64,000 bases of DNA, taken from assembly GCF_036227265.1 (NCBI RefSeq), contig NZ_CP109446.1:2431501-2495500 (forward strand), read 5' to 3'. This DNA is from Streptomyces sp. NBC_01476 (lineage in GTDB: Bacteria > Actinomycetota > Actinomycetes > Streptomycetales > Streptomycetaceae). Shown one piece after another: positions 16,458 through 23,221 of this stretch. Both the position numbers and the translations under genes were made by a program. Each line of letters begins with the position of its first letter. Positions within the stretch are counted from its first letter, which is position 1. The notes under the pieces were generated by a model. That model searched no databases. It had not been told where the DNA came from and was given only the letters and a program-made list of their open reading frames with translations.

Positions 16458-16560
16458 TGTGTGCCCGGTGTCAGACCCTGCCCGTAGGCTGGCGGGTATC
16501 CCATCCATGCTGCTGCTGGGGGCCGCCCCGTCTGGTTGAGCAGGCGGGGCCTTAGCGCTT

Positions 16561-17319
16561 CTACTCCGGGCGCCGGTTGTAGGCGTCGAGGGTGTTCCGG
16601 GTGGTCGAGGCGTCCTGCAGGACCAGTTCCCATGGTCCGGTGTTCACGTCGAACTCCTTCCCGAAGCCGACCCACTTCCCGGACATGCGCCGGCCGGTCG
16701 GCTCTACGAGCAGCTGAATCGCCCCGTGATACCGGGCTCCCCGGTAGTAGCCGTCGGTAGCGGTCTGCTCGGTCCAGGTGCCGGTGACGATGTTCCGGTC
16801 GATCTCCAGGTCCATCGTCAGCGGGGAGTCCGACGACCCGGGCAGGGAGCGCACGGTGAGGCGGTCGCCGTGCTGGAGGATCACTACGTGGTGGACGCCG
16901 ATGAAGGAGCCGTCACGGCCGGAGGAGAAGTATTCGTACCGGCTGAGCCAGACCCCGGAGAAGTTGCCGTGTTCGGCGCGGGTGCGGGTTGATGACTGCC
17001 CGCCCGGGGCCGCGATGACCGTTGGCTCTGGGCTGACGTCGTGGCCGCCGCGTCCATCGTCCGCGACGCGGGCCTGGGGCATGAGCACGGTGAACCCAAG
17101 GGACTCAATGGGCAGGCCAGTGACGGCTTCGAGGGCTCGGGCGTAGACGGGGCGGGGGCTGGCGATCTGACCGGACTCCCAGCGCTGGACGAGTCGTTTG
17201 TTGGCGTCGTTGGGTTCTCCGGCGCGGTCGCCGGCCTCACGGATAGCGCGGGCCATGTCGTCCTGGGACAGGAGCATGCCCATGCGGATGGCGCGAAGAG
17301 TCGCGTTGGGTGCGGCCAT
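16561..17319 (-). CDS. XRE-type regulator with C-terminal beta-rich sensor-like domain
   Basis: A 252-residue protein. The N-terminal helix-turn-helix (about residues 8-62) includes GMLLSQDDMARAIREAG and NKRLVQRWESGQIASPRP, an XRE pattern in which VQRWESG is the usual end of the DNA-binding unit. The C-terminal half (about 115-245) is beta-rich: GVWLSRYEYFSSGRDGSF, HVVILQHGDRLTVRSLPG, IVTGTWTEQTATDGYYRGA, MSGKWVGFGKEF. It looks like a lipocalin-like barrel that may bind a ligand. The start at 17319 (MAAPNATLRA) excludes a 26-residue upstream extension that would read through the operator-like array. The array at 17349-17416 suggests autoregulation. It opposes the lysis cassette. Confidence 0.8.
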   Translation of the reverse strand: MAAPNATLRAIRMGMLLSQDDMARAIREAGDRAGEPNDANKRLVQRWESGQIASPRPVYARALEAVTGLPIESLGFTVLMPQARVADDGRGGHDVSPEPTVIAAPGGQSSTRTRAEHGNFSGVWLSRYEYFSSGRDGSFIGVHHVVILQHGDRLTVRSLPGSSDSPLTMDLEIDRNIVTGTWTEQTATDGYYRGARYHGAIQLLVEPTGRRMSGKWVGFGKEFDVNTGPWELVLQDASTTRNTLDAYNRRPE

Positions 17320-17348
17320 GCGATCACGGTAGCTGCGATCGGGTTCGG

Positions 17349-17416
17349 GGCGACACCTTTTTGACGCCCCGTATGTCGCCGGTATGACGCCTCGCATGAC
17401 GCCGCGTCAGGCGACA
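17349..17416. promoter_or_regulatory. Array of TGWCGCC heptamers upstream of the XRE gene
   Basis: Four direct copies of TGACGCC or TGTCGCC begin at 17362, 17374, 17385 and 17397 (spacing 12, 11 and 12 bp, about one helical turn). They are flanked by inverted copies GGCGACA at 17349-17355 and 17410-17416. The last direct copy is also part of TGACGCCGCGTCA (17397-17409), a short palindrome. The array starts 30 bp upstream of the XRE start codon. It is probably a cooperative operator; the bound protein is inferred to be the XRE product. Confidence 0.6.
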
Positions 17417-17688
17417 TTGCGACGTCATCGTAACTGCATGGTTGCACCACGCGCTCACCCGGGGCTGACGATCCGGGTCTACAGGATCAACCCGGCCATA
17501 GGGCTGCGCACGACCGTCATGGAGCGCACCTCAGTAGTCGCCAACGCACCACTGACCACCTCTGCATGGCCCCCATGCGGGTGCAACCGGTGCACAGGAC
17601 GGAGGACCTGATGCCGATGTGGGACGACACCCCGTGGCGCCGGCCCCGGCCGTGCTGCAACTGCCCCTCGATACCGGAAGGAACTCAC

Positions 17689-18183
17689 ATGACCACAGAT
17701 GTCCTCGACGTCCGCCGCTTACTCGACCAGGAAGCGTTCGCGGGTGTCGTCGCCACCGTGCTGGACAACAACCCCGGCATGGACGAGACGACCGCCGAGC
17801 TGATCGTCACCGACGCCCTGGCCTACGTCGCCGCCGCGGCCCGCCACCCCTACACGTACATGGCGCCGTCCCGCACCGTGGACGAGGGGTGGCACGCCCT
17901 GATCCTCCACACCGCCCTCTACGCGAAGCTGTGCGAGCAGCTGGGCACGTTCATCCACCACTACCCTGAGCGCCCCGACCCGACCCGGCACGACGACGGG
18001 GAGATGGAGAAGACCCTCATTCTCATCCGGGAGACCGGCCACCAGCCGCACATGCCGCTGTGGACGCCCCCGACCGACGACCGGATCCCCGTCCGCGCGA
18101 ACTGCAAACACAGCCCCAAGCCCGGCGGGTGCAGCCCCATCGAACCCCGGCCGAAGCCGCCGTCCGGCGCTTTCGCCTCCTAA
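17689..18183 (+). CDS. Conserved hypothetical, resembling the glycine-rich-domain (GRDP) family core
   Basis: A 164-residue soluble protein of unknown function. Its most distinctive stretch is YMAPSRTVDEGWHALILHTA followed by YAKLCEQLGTFIHHYPE; the D-x2-WH ... H ... FIHH pattern resembles the GRDP/DUF1399-type signature, which could be a metal site. The tail is Pro-rich with two Cys. ATG 17689 has GGAAGG upstream. An in-frame ATG at 17611, with GGAGG before it, would add 26 residues including CCNCPSIPEG, so two starts are credible. It follows the divergent XRE gene and precedes a 46-codon gene on the same strand. Confidence 0.7.
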   Translation: MTTDVLDVRRLLDQEAFAGVVATVLDNNPGMDETTAELIVTDALAYVAAAARHPYTYMAPSRTVDEGWHALILHTALYAKLCEQLGTFIHHYPERPDPTRHDDGEMEKTLILIRETGHQPHMPLWTPPTDDRIPVRANCKHSPKPGGCSPIEPRPKPPSGAFAS

Positions 18184-18225
18184 TGGCGCTGCACCGGTAG
18201 CCTGGTCGCCACGAAGGAGGCGGTC

Positions 18226-18366
18226 ATGGAGTGGATCAACCCCAAGTACGCGGACATTCTCGCGGCCATGAAGCGGACAGACGCCGAGCGCAGCGAGGAC
18301 CAGCCGGAGGGCGACCACCCGCCGGTACGCGGGTTCCTGCTCCCCGCCCCGTCCGAACCCAGCTGA
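18226..18366 (+). CDS. Small hypothetical protein, 46 residues
   Basis: A short frame, MEWINPKYADILAAMKRTDA and onward, ending RGFLLPAPSEPS. It is supported by a consensus ribosome-binding site, AAGGAGG, 8 bp before ATG 18226, a spacing of 42 bp from the preceding gene, and a perfect terminator hairpin 20 bp after the stop. The N-terminal half could be an amphipathic helix and the rest is acidic then Pro-rich. There is no recognisable domain. It is probably co-transcribed with the 17689 gene. Confidence 0.6.
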   Translation: MEWINPKYADILAAMKRTDAERSEDQPEGDHPPVRGFLLPAPSEPS

Positions 18367-18386
18367 CCCCAAGCCCCGGCGCCCAC

Positions 18387-18420
18387 AGGCCCGCACCGTC
18401 ACACCAGGCGGTGCGGGCCT
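18387..18420 (+). terminator. Terminator hairpin after the small-gene pair
   Basis: AGGCCCGCACCG (18387-18398) and CGGTGCGGGCCT (18409-18420) form a perfect 12-bp stem with a 10-nt loop, followed by TCGTCATTTG. It ends the 17689-18366 unit. Confidence 0.7.
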
Positions 18421-18423
18421 TCG

Positions 18424-18664
18424 TCATTTGTGAGGGACAGGCTGTCCCCCACAAAGGGTCCGCGCTTGGTGCTGACCCTTGTGACCGAGTCGGACTCGGC
18501 CGCAAAGGGGTACTCAGATCGTGAGCACCCTTGGCGGGCATGATCGTTTGCACTTCGGCCGAGCAATGGCCGAGCTGACGATCACTCAAGGATGTCTGCG
18601 CGACCCGACTGGCGGGCGCGAACCGCGCTGGCCCTGCTCAGAGGGCCGCCCCCGATTCTGCCCA
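18424..18664. other. Gap with nested inverted repeats between phage remnant and tRNA
   Basis: No gene is seen. Between 18427 and 18455 there is an inverted repeat with two perfect 6-bp arm pairs: TTTGTG/CACAAA outside and GGGACA/TGTCCC inside, broken by one A-C mismatch. AAGGGTC (18454-18460) and GACCCTT (18474-18480) form a second one. The location, just before the tRNA 3' end, could mark an old attachment region, but no matching second copy was found. Confidence 0.4.
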
Positions 18665-18741
18665 TGGTGGGGCGGGTGGGACTCGAACCCACGACCGACG
18701 GATTATGAGTCCGCTGCTCTAACCGGCTGAGCTACCGCCCC
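18665..18741 (-). tRNA. tRNA with CAT anticodon (elongator Met or lysidine-modified Ile2)
   Basis: The minus strand gives a 77-nt cloverleaf. The acceptor stem is GGGGCGG (from 18741) with its complement at 18675-18669, the D-arm is AGCTCAGCCGGTTAGAGCA, the anticodon loop is CTCATAA, and the T-arm is centred on GTTCGAGTC. CCA is encoded at 18667-18665. It is not the initiator. Met and Ile2 isoacceptors share this anticodon, and sequence reading cannot separate them. Its 3' end faces the phage remnant. Confidence 0.92.
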
Positions 18742-18865
18742 GTACGGCGCGCCGTGCGCGCCGTCTGCCGCAGCATAGCTGCTCATACGATCTGTCGCCC
18801 TCGCGGGTCACAGACGCGTCATCCGGTGGACTCGTGGGGGTGAGATCGCGGTTCCGACAGGCATG

Positions 18866-18888
18866 AAAAAGGACCCCAACGGGGTCCT
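18866..18888 (-). terminator. Rho-independent terminator after the tRNA-Asn pair
   Basis: On the minus strand AGGACCCC and GGGGTCCT form a perfect stem with a short GTT loop, followed by TTTTT (18870-18866). It lies 10 bp beyond the second tRNA-Asn and ends their transcript. Confidence 0.85.
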
Positions 18889-18897
18889 GATCCTGCG

Positions 18898-18970
18898 CTC
18901 CCCCGACTGGACTCGAACCAGTAACCTGCCGGTTAACAGCCGGCTGCTCTGCCAATTGAGCTACAGGGGA
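18898..18970 (-). tRNA. tRNA-Asn (GTT), second of a tandem pair
   Basis: A 73-nt cloverleaf on the minus strand. The acceptor stem is TCCCCTG with CGGGGGA, the D-arm is AGCTCAATTGGCAGAGCA, the anticodon loop is CTGTTAA giving GTT (Asn), and the T-arm is CTGGTTCGAGTCCAG. CCA is not encoded. It is identical to its neighbour, 5 bp away, and is followed by a T-run terminator. Confidence 0.95.
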
Positions 18971-18975
18971 CCGAG

Positions 18976-19048
18976 CTCCCCCGACTGGACTCGAACCAGT
19001 AACCTGCCGGTTAACAGCCGGCTGCTCTGCCAATTGAGCTACAGGGGA
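18976..19048 (-). tRNA. tRNA-Asn (GTT), first of a tandem pair
   Basis: Same 73-nt sequence as the copy at 18898-18970: acceptor TCCCCTG, anticodon GTT, no encoded CCA. The two genes are separated by only 5 bp, so they are processed from one precursor. An identical tandem copy suggests recent duplication or gene conversion to raise tRNA-Asn dosage. Confidence 0.95.
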
Positions 19049-19225
19049 TCGCTCTGTGCACCGAATGCACCCGCCCAGGGTGATCCCGGGAGGCGCGCGC
19101 TCGGTGCGACACATACATTAGCGCAAGTGGAGGGGTGCTCCGCCAACCACTTGTGCCGGGGTTGCCACCCGGGTGCGCAGGGTAGGCGCCGAAGAAGTCC
19201 GACAGGGACGGAGAAGGGTGGAGCC

Positions 19226-19519
19226 ATGCACCGGCTTACGTTCATCACAGGAGCCCTCGTCGGCTACGTGCTCGGCGCACGGGCCGGCCGGGAGCGGTAC
19301 GAGCAGCTGCGCAAGGGCGCGCAGAAGATCGCGCAGAATCCGGCGGTCCGCAACACCGCGGAGAGCGCCGTGCAGCAGGGCCGCAGCGCCGCCTCGAAGG
19401 CGGCCGGCTCGGTCACCGCGAAGTTCGGCGACCGCCTGCCGGAGGCACTGGCCGGGAAGGTCCGGTCGCTGCACAACGGCAACGCGCCGCAGGACGACTG
19501 GGGGACCTCGAACACCTGA
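19226..19519 (+). CDS. YtxH-like small protein
   Basis: A 97-residue protein. The N-terminal hydrophobic stretch, RLTFITGALVGYVLGARAGR, is the signature of the YtxH family (a Gly-containing membrane-associated helix ending in RAGRERYEQ). The rest is a helical, Ala-rich segment (QNPAVRNTAESAVQQGRSAA) ending in an acidic tail. Such proteins are linked to stress or the envelope in actinobacteria but have no defined activity. ATG 19226 has GAGAAGGGTGGAG upstream. A hairpin terminator follows 31 bp after the stop. Confidence 0.85.
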   Translation: MHRLTFITGALVGYVLGARAGRERYEQLRKGAQKIAQNPAVRNTAESAVQQGRSAASKAAGSVTAKFGDRLPEALAGKVRSLHNGNAPQDDWGTSNT

Positions 19520-19550
19520 GGCCGCCCGGTCACCCCGGTGAAACCCCGGC

Positions 19551-19579
19551 GATCTCCGGGCCGCCACGGCCCGGAGATC
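19551..19579 (+). terminator. Terminator hairpin after the YtxH-like gene
   Basis: GATCTCCGGGCC (19551-19562) and GGCCCGGAGATC (19568-19579) form a perfect 12-bp stem with a 5-nt loop. There is no T-run. It runs directly into the periodic repeat described next. Confidence 0.6.
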
Positions 19580-19640
19580 GGCCTGCGGATCTGCCCGGAA
19601 ATCGGCCCGGGGATCGCCCCGCAGATCGCTGACCGAGATC
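19576..19640. repeat. 12-bp periodic GATC repeat upstream of xylB
   Basis: GATC, or AATC in one unit, recurs at 19576, 19588, 19600, 19612, 19624 and 19637, separated by G/C-rich octamers such as GGCCTGCG and GCCCCGCA. The period is 12 bp over about five units. It ends 46 bp before the xylB start. It might be a decayed extension of the adjacent hairpin or a protein-binding array; there is no evidence for function. Confidence 0.5.
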
Positions 19641-19685
19641 ATTCCGTGAGACACACGGCGCCCCCGGTGCGGCATCATCTGCGGC

Positions 19686-21131
19686 ATGGGCAAAGTGGCC
19701 GGCATAGACAGCTCCAGCGCAGGCACCACCGTCGTCGTGTGCGACAGCGACACCGGGGAGGTGCTGCGGCAGGGCCATGCCCCGCATCCGATCGGCGAAG
19801 GCGAGAAGCCGACCGAGATCGATCCGCAGGCGTGGCTGCTCTCGCTCGGCGAGGCGGCCAAGAACGGCGTGCTGGAGGGCGTACAGGCGATCGGGATCTC
19901 CGGCCAGCAGCACGGCCTGCTCGCGCTGGACGCGGGCGGCGTGACCGTACGGGCGGCGCTGCTGCGCGGGGACAAGCGGGCGCAGGTGCAGGCCGCGGAC
20001 CTGACCGAGGAACTGGGCGGGACCGGCGCCTGGATGGAGGCGGTCGGCGGCGTCCCGCTGGCCTCGTACCCGATCGCCAAGCTGCGCTGGCTGGCGCAGC
20101 ACGAGCCGGCCACCGCCCAGCGGACCGCGCAGGTGATGCTGCCGCACGACTGGCTGGTGTGGCAGCTGCTGGGCCGGCCGGCCCGCCGTACCACCGACCG
20201 CGGTGACGCCTCCGGCACCGGCTACTGGTCGGCGGCCACCGGCGAGTACCGCACCGACCTGGTCGAGCGGGCGCTCGGCCACCAGGTGGCGCTGCCCGAG
20301 GTGCTGGCCCCCGCCGAGCCCGCCGGGCAGACCCCGGAGGGCCTGCTGATCAGCGCCGGCACCGGCGACACCATGGCCGCCGCGCTCGGCCTCGGTCTGC
20401 GGCCCGGGGACGCGGTGGTCTCGCTGGGCGCCGGCGGCACCGTCTTCGCGGTGCACCAGGAGGCGCTGACGGACCCCACCGGTACGGTCACCGCCTTCGC
20501 CGACGCCACCGGCCGCCATCTGCCGCTGGTGCACGTCAGGAACGCGGTACGGACGCTGCGCGCCACCGCCGAGCTGCTGGGCACCGACCTGGAGGGCCTC
20601 TCCGAGCTGGCGCTGCAGTCGACGCCGGGTGCGTACGGGCTGGTGCTGCTGCCGTACCTGGAGGGCGAGCGGACCCCCGACCTGCCGCACACCGCGGGCA
20701 CCCTGGCCGGGCTGCGGCGGGACTCGATGAAGCGCGAGCACCTGGCGCGGGCCGCGTTCGAGGGCATGCTCTGCGGGCTCACGGACGCGCTGGACGTGCT
20801 GCGGGACAAGGGTGTGCAGGTGCACCGGGTGTTCCTGCTCGGGCCGGCCGCCGAACTGCCCGCGGTACAGGCCATCGCACCCGCGCTGCTGGGCGCGCCG
20901 GTGGTCGTCCCCGCGGCGGCTGAGTACGCGGCGATCGGCGCCGCCCGGCAGGCGGCCTGGTCGCTGGGCGCGGTGCTGGGGTCGCAGTCGCAGTCCGAGC
21001 CGCCGCACTGGGAGCAGGAGAACGCCACGCTGCTGGACCCGGGGGACGAGGCGGCCGTCGGGTCCGCGGTGCGGCAGCAGTTCACCGCGGTCCGCGAGCA
21101 CACCCACCCGGGGGCCTTCGCCACGCGGTGA
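19686..21131 (+). CDS. xylB: Xylulokinase-like FGGY carbohydrate kinase
   Basis: Phosphorylates D-xylulose (or a similar ketose) with ATP, feeding the pentose phosphate pathway. The 481 residues are the usual length. The N-terminal ATPase-fold motif is VAGIDSSSAGTTVVVCD, then IGISGQQHGLLALD (the xylulokinase GxQQHG motif) and DASGTGYWSAATGEY. The C-terminal domain has GAGGTVFAV, LPYLEGERTPDLP and AAFEGMLCGL, the FGGY signature region. Substrate is inferred from the QQHG and EGERTPD motifs. No xylose isomerase or transporter lies nearby, so it is isolated from its pathway here. A 34-bp tandem duplication overlaps the 3' end. Confidence 0.85.
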   Translation: MGKVAGIDSSSAGTTVVVCDSDTGEVLRQGHAPHPIGEGEKPTEIDPQAWLLSLGEAAKNGVLEGVQAIGISGQQHGLLALDAGGVTVRAALLRGDKRAQVQAADLTEELGGTGAWMEAVGGVPLASYPIAKLRWLAQHEPATAQRTAQVMLPHDWLVWQLLGRPARRTTDRGDASGTGYWSAATGEYRTDLVERALGHQVALPEVLAPAEPAGQTPEGLLISAGTGDTMAAALGLGLRPGDAVVSLGAGGTVFAVHQEALTDPTGTVTAFADATGRHLPLVHVRNAVRTLRATAELLGTDLEGLSELALQSTPGAYGLVLLPYLEGERTPDLPHTAGTLAGLRRDSMKREHLARAAFEGMLCGLTDALDVLRDKGVQVHRVFLLGPAAELPAVQAIAPALLGAPVVVPAAAEYAAIGAARQAAWSLGAVLGSQSQSEPPHWEQENATLLDPGDEAAVGSAVRQQFTAVREHTHPGAFATR

Positions 21132-21174
21132 GCGCCGGGCCCCGGGGGCCTTCGCCGCGCGATGACCGCCGGGC
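21107..21174. repeat. Tandem 34-bp duplication across the xylB stop
   Basis: The unit 21107-21140 is repeated at 21141-21174 with about three mismatches. Both begin CCCGGGGGCCTTCGCC. The first contains the xylB stop (21129-21131). A further partial repeat with CCCGGCGGACGGCA occurs at about 21176 and again near 21234. Replication slippage in G/C runs is the simplest origin. Confidence 0.7.
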
Positions 21175-21484
21175 CCCCGGCGGACGGCATGCCCGCGGAA
21201 GCCACCCCCCGCGGCTCGGTGAACGCCGGCCCCCCGGCGGACGGCACCGCGGAGGCCGCCCCGCCGCCCCTCCTCCACCCCCGGGCCACCGGCATGTCCC
21301 GGCCCCGGGTTAATCACCTGCGCCCCGGGCCCGGCGGAAGATAGGGTTGCCCGCCGGTTGCGGGCGGACGCAGCGGGCCGGACCCGCCTGCCGTGTCAAC
21401 CTCCGACGGGCGTCACGCGTCCTGCCGGTCAAAACCCCCGCGCTCCCGCCGACCCCGCCGTCCGAAGTCCCGAGGTATTGCGTT

Positions 21485-23221
21485 GTGCTGATCCGACTCC
21501 TGCGGTCCCATCTGGGGCCGTACAAACGCCCCATCGGTCTGCTGGTGCTGCTCCAGCTCGTGCAGACCATCGCCACCCTCTACCTGCCCACCCTCAACGC
21601 GGACATCATCGACAACGGCGTCGTCAAGGGCGACACCGGCTACATCATGAGCACCGGCGGCATCATGCTCGGGGTGACCGTCGTCCAGGTGTGCTGTGCG
21701 ATCGGCGCGGTCTTCTTCGGCGCCAGGACCGCGATGGCGATCGGCCGGGACATCCGCGCGGCCGTCTTCAACAAGGTGCAGACGTTCTCCGCCCGCGAGG
21801 TCGGCCAGTTCGGGGCGCCGTCGCTGATCACCCGCACCACCAATGACGTCCAGCAGGTGCAGATGCTGGTGCTGATGACCTTCACGCTGATGGTCTCGGC
21901 GCCGATCATGTGCGTCGGCGGCATCGTGCTGGCGCTCGGCCAGGACGTCCCGCTCTCCGCGCTGCTGCTGGTGGTGGTGCCGGTACTGGGCATCTCGGTG
22001 AGCCTGATCATCCGCAGGCTGCGGCCGCTCTTCCGCACCATGCAGACCCGGGTGGACACGGTGAACCGGGTGCTGCGCGAGCAGATCACCGGTATCCGGG
22101 TGATCCGGGCGTTCGTCAAGGACGACTACGAGCAGCAGCGGTTCGGCGCCGCCAACGACGAGCTGACCTCGGTGTCGCTGGCCACCGGGCGCCTGCTGGC
22201 GCTGATGTTCCCGGTGGTGATGGCGGTGGTCAACGTCTCCAGCGTGGCGGTGCTCTGGTTCGGCGCGCACCGCATCGACAGCGGCGGGATGCAGATCGGC
22301 GCGCTCACCGCGTTCCTCAGCTATCTGATGCAGATCCTGATGTCGGTGATGATGGCCACCTTCATGTTCATGATGGTGCCGCGGGCCGAGGTCTGCGCCG
22401 AGCGCATCGAGGAGGTGCTGGACACCGAGTCCAGCGTCGTCCTCCCGGCCCATCCGGTCACCACCCTGCGGCGGCACGGCGAACTGGAGCTGTCCGCCGT
22501 GGACTTCGCCTATCCGGGCGCCGAGGCGGCGGTGCTGCGCGGGGTGGACCTGGTGGCCAGGCCCGGGCAGACCACCGCGGTGATCGGCTCCACCGGCAGC
22601 GGCAAGTCGACGCTGCTGGGCCTGATCCCGCGGCTGTACGACGCCACCGGCGGCCGGGTGCTGGTGGACGGCGAGGACGTCTCGCGGCTCGACGCGGCGC
22701 TGCTGTCGCAGACGGTGGGTCTGGTGCCGCAGAAGCCGTACCTCTTCTCCGGCACGGTCGCCTCCAACCTCCGGTACGGCAAGCCGGAGGCGACCGACGA
22801 GGAACTGTGGCACGCGCTGGAGGTGGCGCAGGCCAAGGACTTCGTCAGCGCGCTGGAAGGCGGCCTGGACGCGCCGATCGCGCAGGGCGGCACCAATGTC
22901 TCCGGCGGTCAGCGACAGCGGCTGGCCATCGCGCGGGTGCTGGTACGGCGGCCGGAGATCTACCTCTTCGACGACTCCTTCTCCGCGCTGGACTACGCGA
23001 CCGACGCGGCGCTGCGCCGGGCGCTGGCCCGGGAGACCTCGGAGGCGACCGTGGTGATCGTCGCCCAGCGGGTGTCCACCATCCGCGACGCGCACCGGAT
23101 CGTCGTCCTCGACGAGGGCCGGGTGGTCGGCACCGGCACCCACGCCGAACTGATGCTGAACAACGAGACGTACCGGGAGATCGTGTTGTCGCAGCTGACC
23201 GAGCAGGAGGCCGCAGCGTGA
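21485..23221 (+). CDS. ABC exporter half-transporter A (degenerate catalytic site)
   Basis: A 578-residue type IV ABC half-transporter: an N-terminal six-helix domain (about 1-320) and a C-terminal ATPase (about 340-578). Walker A is GSTGSGKST, the signature is NVSGGQRQR, and Walker B reads YLFDDSFSALD, with Asp where the catalytic Glu normally sits, so this site should hydrolyse ATP poorly. That asymmetry is typical of heterodimeric exporters such as TM287/288. The GTG start at 21485 (GTG CTG ATC CGA) has GAGG upstream. The stop overlaps the start of the partner (GTGA), ensuring equal expression. The substrate may be a drug, lipid or peptide; it is unknown. Confidence 0.92.
   Translation: MLIRLLRSHLGPYKRPIGLLVLLQLVQTIATLYLPTLNADIIDNGVVKGDTGYIMSTGGIMLGVTVVQVCCAIGAVFFGARTAMAIGRDIRAAVFNKVQTFSAREVGQFGAPSLITRTTNDVQQVQMLVLMTFTLMVSAPIMCVGGIVLALGQDVPLSALLLVVVPVLGISVSLIIRRLRPLFRTMQTRVDTVNRVLREQITGIRVIRAFVKDDYEQQRFGAANDELTSVSLATGRLLALMFPVVMAVVNVSSVAVLWFGAHRIDSGGMQIGALTAFLSYLMQILMSVMMATFMFMMVPRAEVCAERIEEVLDTESSVVLPAHPVTTLRRHGELELSAVDFAYPGAEAAVLRGVDLVARPGQTTAVIGSTGSGKSTLLGLIPRLYDATGGRVLVDGEDVSRLDAALLSQTVGLVPQKPYLFSGTVASNLRYGKPEATDEELWHALEVAQAKDFVSALEGGLDAPIAQGGTNVSGGQRQRLAIARVLVRRPEIYLFDDSFSALDYATDAALRRALARETSEATVVIVAQRVSTIRDAHRIVVLDEGRVVGTGTHAELMLNNETYREIVLSQLTEQEAAA

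Larger units (their letters stand above)
14349..18423. mobile_element. Phage-derived remnant: lysis cassette plus regulator, ending near a tRNA
   Basis: Contains endolysin, holin-like and small actinophage-type genes with overlapping ends, then a rho-independent terminator, an opposed XRE regulator and two small accessory genes. No capsid, tail, portal, terminase or integrase gene is present. The right edge lies just beyond the 3' end of the CAT tRNA (18665), the side on which tRNA-targeted elements insert. The left edge is uncertain; the sialidase remnant and HigBA-like pair could belong to the same island. It could be a decayed prophage or a domesticated lysis module. Confidence 0.6.

Noticed and set aside
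21330-21484. Possible riboswitch leader before the ABC exporter
   Set aside because: The leader is GC-rich and can fold, but no known riboswitch core sequence could be recognised.
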